From Calditrichaceae bacterium (lineage in GTDB: Bacteria > Calditrichota > Calditrichia > Calditrichales > Calditrichaceae): a DNA stretch of 10,204 nucleotides. Below, piece after piece: positions 5,047 through 10,204 of the stretch. The stretch covers positions 1 to 10,204 of the forward strand of contig JAUXGF010000052.1 in NCBI GenBank assembly GCA_030622395.1, written 5' to 3'. Numbering within the stretch: the first letter of the stretch is position 1; the number at the start of each line of letters is the position of its first letter. Below the pieces are notes generated by a model, which worked only from the letters and a program-made list of their open reading frames with translations, had not been told where the DNA came from and searched no databases. A program made the position numbers and the translations under genes.

Positions 5047-7266
5047 TTACTTCACTTCATGCTTGCACCTAGGACAACGCAAAAACTCGCCTTTGGATTT
5101 GGTGACTTTTTCCAACATATAATTATTACCGCAAGCCGGGCATTCTTTATTTACCGGTTTGTCCCAGCTTAAAAAATCGCATTTCGGATAATTGGAACAT
5201 CCATAAAATGCTTTACCGCGTTTACTTCTGCGTTCGATAACCTGTCCGCCGCAGCCATCTTTAGGACAAGTCACTCCTGTACTCAGCGGTTTTGTATTTT
5301 TACATTTTGGATAATTGGAGCAGGCTAAGAACTTACCGAAACGTCCTGTTTTAACAACCATCTGGCTGCCGCATTTTTCACATACTTCGTCCGTAAGTTC
5401 TACTTCATTACTATTATCCAAGGGCTTAGAATTTTTACACTCAGGGAAACCGCTGCAAGCCATAAATTTCCCATTCCTTCCCCAACGAATGACCATTGGA
5501 CGCCCGCATTTTTCGCATACTTCTCCCGCCTCTTCCTGCAGGTCGGATTTTATCTGTCCCTTTTTCAGTTGAACTTCCTTCATCGCTTTATCAAAGGGTT
5601 TATAAAAATCATCCATTACCTGTTCATAGGTAGTTTTGTGGTTGGCAATTTCATCCAATTCTTCTTCCATCTTTGCCGTGAACAAAACATTGAATATTTC
5701 CGGAAAACTGCTGGTTAAAAACCGGTTTACTGTTTCGCCCAATTCGGTAGCATGAAGTTTGCGATCACTCAGCTCCACATATTTGCGTTGTAAAATAGTA
5801 CTCACAATCTGCGCATAAGTGCTCGGTCTACCAATGCCAAGCCTGTCAAGTTCCTTAACCAGTGTGCTTTCCGTAAAACGAGGCGTCGGTTTGGTAAAAT
5901 TTTGTTCCGCATTCAATTTTAATAATTCGCAAAGTAAGCCCTCAGCCAAACCCTTTGGTATAAACTTCTTCCCGTTTTCACCGTTTTCAGGCTCTTCACG
6001 ATAAACTTTTGTGTAACCGGCAAATTGCAGCGTTTCTCCTTCCGCCGTTAATTCGTAACGTCCTCCTTTAACGACAACGCTTGTTTTTTCATAAATTGCC
6101 TGTGACATCTGACAGGCGACAAAACGCTTCCAAATCAAATCATATAATCTGTATTGTTCTTTGGATAATACGCCCTTAAGCGCCGCAGGTGAAAATTCCC
6201 GGGAAATATACGTTGGTCGAATAGCTTCGTGAGCATCCTGCGCCGACTTTTTTGATTTATAATAACGAGCTTTACTTAAGCCGTATTCTTTTCCGTACTC
6301 ATCTAAAATATAACCTTGCACCGCTTCTAAAGCCTCGCCGCTAATCCGGGTTGAATCGGTACGCATATAGGTAATTAAACCCACGCTCCCATGCCCAGAC
6401 ACTTCTATACCTTCATAAAGCGATTGAGCAATTCCCATAATTCGTTTAGTGGAAATGCGCAGCATACGGGAGGCGGTCTGCTGCAGGGTGCTTGTGGTAA
6501 ACGGCGGAGGCGGTTGTCTTTTTAACTCTTTTTGGGTGACGGAAGCAATTTTAAGATCGGCGTTTTTTATAGCTTCCGAATGCTCGTCCGCTTTAGTTTT
6601 ATTGGGAATATGAGCTTTCTTATTATCAATTTTTGTGAGTTTAACATCAAAGGCGTCTGCATTATCTGTTTTAATAAGCGTCGTGATAATCCAAAACTCT
6701 TCTGCTTTAAAAATGCGTATTTCCTCTTCACGCTCGCAAATAAGACGCAGAGCCACAGATTGTACACGGCCGGCGCTTAAACCGCGGCAAATCATCTGCC
6801 ATAAAACAGGGCTTATCTTATAACCTACAATGCGGTCTAAAACACGGCGCGCCTGCTGCGAATAAACCCTGCCCATATCAATCGAACGCGGCGAGTTCAT
6901 AGCGCGCTCAACAGCGCTTTTTGTAATTTCGTTAAATTCAACGCGGTAAACGTCCTTTTGGGCTCTGTCTAAAATTGTGGCGATATGGTAAGCGATAGCC
7001 TCGCCTTCCCTGTCCGGATCTGTCGCTATATATACGCTGCCCGCCTGCTTTGCCAATGAACGCAGTTCTTTAATTATTTTTTCCTTACCGCGAATTTTGA
7101 TATACTCAGGTTTAAAATTGTCTTCAATGCTAACCCCAAGCTTAGTTTTGGGTAAATCAATAATATGCCCAACAGAAGCTTTAACGACAAACTCTTTGCC
7201 AAGGTATTTATTGATTGTTTTAGCTTTTGCAGGTGATTCAACGATGACTAAAGATTTTTGTGCCAT
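5047..7266 (-). CDS. topA: DNA topoisomerase I (type IA)
   Basis: This 739-residue type IA topoisomerase relaxes negatively supercoiled DNA by nicking one strand through a 5'-phosphotyrosine. The N-terminal TOPRIM domain shows VIVESPAKAKTI with Glu10, and the metal-binding TDPDREGE at 82-89. The catalytic Tyr300 is in LITYMRTDSTR. HGSVG and RPSTYAQIV (480-488) are also family-typical. The C terminus has four Cys4 zinc ribbons, at Cys584/587/604/610, 629/632/649/655, 667/672/690/696 and 709/712/731/734, which bind single-stranded DNA. It is slightly shorter than E. coli TopA, with no sign of truncation. AAGGG precedes the ATG as a weak ribosome binding site. smg lies 87 bases upstream, and both are probably on one transcript. 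Confidence 0.98.
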   Translation of the reverse strand: MAQKSLVIVESPAKAKTINKYLGKEFVVKASVGHIIDLPKTKLGVSIEDNFKPEYIKIRGKEKIIKELRSLAKQAGSVYIATDPDREGEAIAYHIATILDRAQKDVYRVEFNEITKSAVERAMNSPRSIDMGRVYSQQARRVLDRIVGYKISPVLWQMICRGLSAGRVQSVALRLICEREEEIRIFKAEEFWIITTLIKTDNADAFDVKLTKIDNKKAHIPNKTKADEHSEAIKNADLKIASVTQKELKRQPPPPFTTSTLQQTASRMLRISTKRIMGIAQSLYEGIEVSGHGSVGLITYMRTDSTRISGEALEAVQGYILDEYGKEYGLSKARYYKSKKSAQDAHEAIRPTYISREFSPAALKGVLSKEQYRLYDLIWKRFVACQMSQAIYEKTSVVVKGGRYELTAEGETLQFAGYTKVYREEPENGENGKKFIPKGLAEGLLCELLKLNAEQNFTKPTPRFTESTLVKELDRLGIGRPSTYAQIVSTILQRKYVELSDRKLHATELGETVNRFLTSSFPEIFNVLFTAKMEEELDEIANHKTTYEQVMDDFYKPFDKAMKEVQLKKGQIKSDLQEEAGEVCEKCGRPMVIRWGRNGKFMACSGFPECKNSKPLDNSNEVELTDEVCEKCGSQMVVKTGRFGKFLACSNYPKCKNTKPLSTGVTCPKDGCGGQVIERRSKRGKAFYGCSNYPKCDFLSWDKPVNKECPACGNNYMLEKVTKSKGEFLRCPRCKHEVK

Positions 7267-7316
7267 ATTCCCTTGATCAAGTTTTATTAGCTGTATGTTT
7301 TAAAAATGATAAACCG

Positions 7317-7333
7317 TTCATATTAAATATGAA
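7317..7333. repeat. Small palindrome between smg and topA
   Basis: TTCATAT (7317-7323) pairs perfectly with ATATGAA (7327-7333) around three bases. It sits about 50 bases before the topA ATG. No U-tract follows on the minus strand, so it is not a typical terminator. It could be an operator, but AT-rich palindromes of this size also occur by chance. Confidence 0.3.
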
Positions 7334-7353
7334 GATATCTTTTAAGAATGACA

Positions 7354-7818
7354 TTAATGGATCGCATCACTTCCCTGGATAAAAAAGAATCCATCCCATG
7401 AATTATTTAAATCCGATCCAAAAATAAGAGAGGCGGAAATGGATTTAACATCATCAATCGTCATAGCCATTGTCTCTGAGGTCACAGCCTTTTCAATTAT
7501 GAGTTCTAAGTCATAATCCGTTAATAAACCCAAATGCCATAACTGAAGTATGTATCCATACGCATCTGCCGAGATAATCATTTCATCAAGATTATTTAAA
7601 ATTAGTTCAGTGTCAACTATGTAATGAAACTCATTTTCTAAATCTGAATTTTTATTTTGCAAATGATTAAGAATCCACGAGAACCCAAGATTTATTTCAC
7701 TTTCAGTATATCCGCGCGATGTTAATACTTTAGAAAAATCCAAATAATTTTCTTTTGAATGTTGTTTTTTAAATTCTTCCAGCAGATAGATAATAATTTC
7801 AATAATTCGTTCTTGCAT
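7354..7818 (-). CDS. smg: Smg family protein (DUF494)
   Basis: This 154-residue cytoplasmic protein resembles the Smg/DUF494 family, whose E. coli member is of very similar length (157 residues). The start MQERIIEIIIYLLEEF matches the family's N-terminal helix. The middle shows VLTSRGYTESEINLGFSWIL, and a helical GYILQLWHLGLLTDYDLELIIEKA segment follows, in the region where the family is best conserved. The protein is acidic and mostly helical, with no membrane segment. Its biochemical role is unknown. In many bacteria it lies between dprA and a topA-type gene; here topA follows but dprA is absent and recJ is upstream. AGGAT, 7 bases before the ATG, is a weak ribosome binding site. The family call rests on wording, length and context. 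Confidence 0.85.
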   Translation of the reverse strand: MQERIIEIIIYLLEEFKKQHSKENYLDFSKVLTSRGYTESEINLGFSWILNHLQNKNSDLENEFHYIVDTELILNNLDEMIISADAYGYILQLWHLGLLTDYDLELIIEKAVTSETMAMTIDDVKSISASLIFGSDLNNSWDGFFFIQGSDAIH

Positions 7819-7876
7819 TTTTTTATCCTAAAAATTATTACAAAAAATAATATAATGTTTAATTAAAATCAAGGTG

Positions 7877-7898
7877 TTTATGTTTCGTTTATATTTCG
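7877..7898. repeat. Tandem 11-bp repeat upstream of smg
   Basis: TTTATGTTTCG (7877-7887) is followed directly by TTTATATTTCG (7888-7898), differing at one base. It lies about 60 bases before the smg ATG, within the region where a promoter would be expected. It could be an operator pair spaced by one helical turn or a chance duplication. Confidence 0.4.
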
Positions 7899-7927
7899 GT
7901 TATAATGGATCAGATATTAACAAAAAT

Positions 7928-7947
7928 CGTAAATAAATAAATTTACG
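7928..7947 (-). terminator. Possible weak terminator after recJ
   Basis: CGTAAAT (7928-7934) pairs perfectly with ATTTACG (7941-7947) around six bases. On the minus strand the hairpin is followed by ATTTTTG, a short U-rich run. The low GC content makes it weak. It lies 67 bases past the recJ stop codon, so it may partly separate recJ from smg-topA. Confidence 0.3.
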
Positions 7948-8013
7948 CTTTAGAATAAAGTAAAAGTAGTTAAATAATATAGGTGTGCGCAAAATCATTT
8001 TTTTAGATTATTA

Positions 8014-9690
8014 TTAATTTTCCGATTTTCTAATATCCTCTACAACAAGCTGCAAGCGTTCGACGCCCTGCCAACTGTTTATACCCAATCTAAACGCCAG
8101 GTCTACAACTTCCCTGAAAACTAAAGAGTCTTTATATTCACCGGCGCGCCACCAAACGCATTCGAATATTTGATTGCCTTTTTGGGCATACAGCTTAAGA
8201 TGCTTCCCATTACTCAACAGTTTCATATCTTGAATTTGCGCCTTCTCTATCACCAAGACCGGTTCAGGATTGCCCTCGCCAAAGGGGCCCACATCCTGAA
8301 TTAACCTTGTAACGTTTAAATTAACCTGATCAATATCAATTACGGAATCGACTACCAACTCCGGGATAAGATCTTTTTCATCAATTAAATTCTTTGCATA
8401 ATCAAGAAACTCATTTTTGAACTTTTGATAATTTTCAGCTAAAACAGTTAAACCGGCGGCTTTGCTATGCCCTCCATAATTTAAGAAGTAATGATTAAAA
8501 TTTGTAAGCGCATTTGTAATATGAAAAGAATCGACGCTGCGAGCCGAGCCGACATAGTTCCCCTGTTCATCCCGCGTAAAAGCAAATGCAGGACGGGCAT
8601 ATTTCTCTTTTAACTGTCCGGCTACAAGTCCGATTAATCCCGGCTGCCATTCTTCATTCTCTACAAAAATGACCTTTCCCATCTTATCTTTTTCAGCAGG
8701 CAATAAATTAAAAGCGGAATTTAAATAATCACTTTGCATTTTCTGCCGTTTTTTATTCAATTCGTTTAAATAAACCGCTATTTTTTTTGCTTCTTCTTTT
8801 GATTGAGATATCAACAAGTTTACTGAAATATCAGCTTCTTCCAACCTGCCGGAAGCGTTTAGACGCGGTGCTAAAAAAAAGCCGACTGAAATAGGAGTTA
8901 CTTCCCTTTCTTTTACCCCGCTTATCTTTTTTAATTCCACTAATCCAGGCTTAAGGGTTTTAGAAAGCACCTTTAATCCAAGTTTAACAATAGCATAATT
9001 TTCATCACGCAAGGGCATAACATCGGCAATAGTGCCGATTGCCACCAAATCAAGATGATTCAGTAAGAACTGTTTATAATCATCTTCCTGCATCAATTTT
9101 TCACCTAAGGCATAAATTAATTTAAACGCAACTGTTACGCCGCAAATTGACTTAAAAGGATATTTCGAGTCAACTCTGTTTGGATTAATGACTGCGCAGG
9201 CATTAGGCAGCTCGCCTTCCTGCAGGTGATGGTCGGTCACAACCACATCAATACCAAGCGAAGCTGCATAATCGATCGCTTCATTTGAGGTAATTCCGTT
9301 ATCAACTGTAATGATAAGTTTAGCGGATAAAGCTGCTGCCTTATCAACCCCGGCCGGACGCAATCCGTAACCGTCTTTTTCCCTGTGGGGCAAAATATAC
9401 TGCACAGGGCAGCCGATCTTTCGAAAAAAGAAAATCATAATTGAGGTGGATGTGATTCCGTCCACATCATAATCGCCAAATATAACAATTTTCTCGCCGT
9501 TATTAATTGCTTGTTGAATGCGCTGCACTCCTTTATCCATATCCGGCAATAAATACGGCGAATGCATGCGTTCGGAAAGCTTAAAAGGATCCATGTAGTC
9601 TGCAGGCAATTCCCGGTTTTTAAGAACTGTATCTATTATAGAACGATTAGTATCATAATTTAATATTCTCCATCTCTTCCGTGGTAACAT
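8014..9690 (-). CDS. recJ: Single-stranded-DNA-specific exonuclease RecJ
   Basis: RecJ degrades single-stranded DNA 5' to 3' in recombinational, mismatch and base-excision repair. The 558-residue protein has the DHH domain with GDYDVDG (about 72-78), IITVDNGITS (126-135), VVTDHH (150-155) and AIGTIADVMPL (217-227), all parts of the manganese-binding active site. The DHHA1 domain follows, with VGSARSVDSF and the NYGGHSKAAG motif near 405-414. The C-terminal part, about 455-555, is the RecJ OB fold, with the VGPFGEGNPEP motif. The start MLPRKRWRIL fits the common KRW-type RecJ beginning and follows a strong ribosome binding site, GAGGAGGA. The length is in the usual range. It stands apart from smg by 195 bases, so it may form its own transcript. 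Confidence 0.97.
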   Translation of the reverse strand: MLPRKRWRILNYDTNRSIIDTVLKNRELPADYMDPFKLSERMHSPYLLPDMDKGVQRIQQAINNGEKIVIFGDYDVDGITSTSIMIFFFRKIGCPVQYILPHREKDGYGLRPAGVDKAAALSAKLIITVDNGITSNEAIDYAASLGIDVVVTDHHLQEGELPNACAVINPNRVDSKYPFKSICGVTVAFKLIYALGEKLMQEDDYKQFLLNHLDLVAIGTIADVMPLRDENYAIVKLGLKVLSKTLKPGLVELKKISGVKEREVTPISVGFFLAPRLNASGRLEEADISVNLLISQSKEEAKKIAVYLNELNKKRQKMQSDYLNSAFNLLPAEKDKMGKVIFVENEEWQPGLIGLVAGQLKEKYARPAFAFTRDEQGNYVGSARSVDSFHITNALTNFNHYFLNYGGHSKAAGLTVLAENYQKFKNEFLDYAKNLIDEKDLIPELVVDSVIDIDQVNLNVTRLIQDVGPFGEGNPEPVLVIEKAQIQDMKLLSNGKHLKLYAQKGNQIFECVWWRAGEYKDSLVFREVVDLAFRLGINSWQGVERLQLVVEDIRKSEN

Positions 9691-9794
9691 AATCCTCCTC
9701 AGTCACTTCAGCCATTTTCAGCATGAGCGTCTATATAATTGTCAATAGGCAATTGTTTATTATCAATTGTAAATTAATATTAAAAGATAAATCT

Positions 9795-9829
9795 TTCCTA
9801 AGCCAGGTAAACTGGAAATAATAAATCTC
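9795..9829. repeat. 35-bp diverged direct repeat, copy A
   Basis: This copy matches 10084-10118 at 30 of 35 positions, and all five differences are transitions. It begins TTCCTAAGCC and contains TAAACTGGAAA. A preceding TATTAAAA is also shared with the other copy, with a 4-base length difference in between. It overlaps the left edge of the inverted-repeat element. Confidence 0.75.
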
Positions 9830-9979
9830 AAATAATAAATTCACCCTGTTGAATATTTCTTTCTATTTCTATTTTCTTAAATAATTTTAATTATTCTACA
9901 GGGTAAAATAAAATTACAAATTCAAATAATGAAATCATAAACTTCCTTTTGTCATTGAATATTGATTTATTGAGATTTA
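9823..9979. repeat. Inverted-repeat element, copy 2 (upstream of recJ)
   Basis: The inner arms, with cores CACCCTGTT (left, 9838-9856) and ACAGGGTAAA (right, 9891-9909), pair at 15 of 19 positions. They are flanked by an outer inverted pair: AAATCTCAAATAATAAAT on the left (9823-9840) and ATTTATTGAGATTT on the right (from 9965). The left outer arm matches the inverse of copy 1's right flank at 16 of 18 positions. This nested symmetry, in two intergenic sites, suggests a dispersed repeat family with terminal inverted repeats. No transposase is seen. Confidence 0.6.
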
Positions 9980-10010
9980 CCGTGCCCGCCAACTGGCAGG
10001 TTTGTCTTTT

Positions 10011-10028
10011 ATCCCGATTAATCGGAAT
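10011..10028. repeat. GC-centred palindrome CCGATTAATCGG
   Basis: A perfect 12-bp palindrome (10014-10025) extends to 18 bp with one mismatch, which becomes a G-U wobble in minus-strand RNA. A related but imperfect sequence, CCCTATTAATCAGG, occurs near the right edge of the window. It could be a dimeric protein-binding site or a repeat fragment. Confidence 0.45.
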
Positions 10029-10083
10029 TCTTTTTATTATTTTTCCCTAAAAAAATATACGAGTATTAAAATTAAGAATCCAA

Positions 10084-10118
10084 TTCCTAAGCCGGATAAA
10101 CTGGAAACAACAAATTTC
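10084..10118. repeat. 35-bp diverged direct repeat, copy B
   Basis: This is the partner of the repeat at 9795-9829, 289 bases away in the same orientation. On the minus strand both copies can be read as short hydrophobic frames sharing SSL-x-GLG. The base differences fall at first and second codon positions as well as the third, so coding conservation is not supported. Confidence 0.75.
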
Positions 10119-10204
10119 ATCACGACGGTTCAGGACCAATTCTTTAGCATTCAATTATTCTCTGCTTCCCATCTTGGGTAGCCGTCCCTATTAATCAGGA
10201 GGCA

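Larger units (their letters stand above)
9691..10204. other. Repeat-rich non-coding region upstream of recJ
   Basis: These 514 bases contain no convincing gene on either strand. They hold the recJ ribosome binding site (GAGGAGGA, 9693-9700), a CAATTG-rich stretch at 9749-9770, two copies of a 35-bp repeat, copy 2 of the inverted-repeat element, and GC-rich palindromes at 9985-10000 and 10011-10028. A TTGACA lies on the minus strand about 50 bases before the recJ start, but no good -10 at the right distance was found. A 27-codon hydrophobic frame at 10037-10120 is discussed in the findings. Confidence 0.6.

Noticed and set aside
6567..6767. Alternative-frame minus-strand ORF within topA
   Set aside because: It is fully contained in topA, which is intact across the same stretch in another frame.
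9653..9724. 23-codon frame starting upstream of recJ and overlapping its start
   Set aside because: It has no good ribosome binding site of its own, runs out of frame into recJ and is highly charged without a known counterpart; probably chance.

Overview
This AT-rich window is a run of housekeeping genes, all on the minus strand. Read in the direction of transcription (right to left) they are recJ, smg, topA, xerC, hpf, hprK, a mannose-family PTS EIIA, a mannose-family PTS EIIB, an mlaD-family gene and tRNA-Phe(GAA). The smg-topA-xerC linkage is a common bacterial chromosomal arrangement. HprK with mannose-family EIIA/EIIB and a short HPF is typical of Gram-negative bacteria that use PTS components mainly for regulation. 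MlaD implies an outer membrane. The AT-rich sequence and repeat-laden intergenic DNA would fit a lineage of the FCB superphylum (Ignavibacteria-, Calditrichota- or KSB1-like), but this placement is an inference without a database search. Clear Shine-Dalgarno sequences at hpf and recJ, and an E. coli-like TATAAT before hprK, argue weakly against a typical member of the Bacteroidia.

Layout: 1-254 holds low-complexity intergenic DNA and the tRNA terminator. tRNA-Phe is at 255-327, with a promoter candidate just upstream that abuts the mlaD 3' end. mlaD (402-1295) is followed to the right by a 326-base non-coding gap (1296-1621) with a nested inverted-repeat structure and degenerate low-complexity sequence. 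EIIB, EIIA and hprK (1622-3485) form a tight operon with its own TATAAT box, insulated from hpf by a strong intrinsic terminator at 3526-3559. hpf and xerC overlap by one base, and the hpf ribosome binding site lies inside the last xerC codons. topA (5047-7266) and smg (7354-7818) probably share a transcript. recJ (8014-9690) is preceded by about 510 bases of non-coding DNA made of several repeats.

Functionally the window joins DNA maintenance (RecJ single-strand exonuclease, topoisomerase I, Xer recombinase), ribosome hibernation (HPF), a phosphorelay and HPr-kinase control module without visible transport subunits, and a lipid-trafficking substrate-binding protein. I found no defence system, mobile element with a transposase, or clearly new multi-gene system. 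The most unusual material is intergenic: a two-copy inverted-repeat element around a CACCCTGTT core (near 4.9 kb and 9.9 kb), a pair of 35-bp diverged direct repeats upstream of recJ, and a structured region upstream of mlaD.
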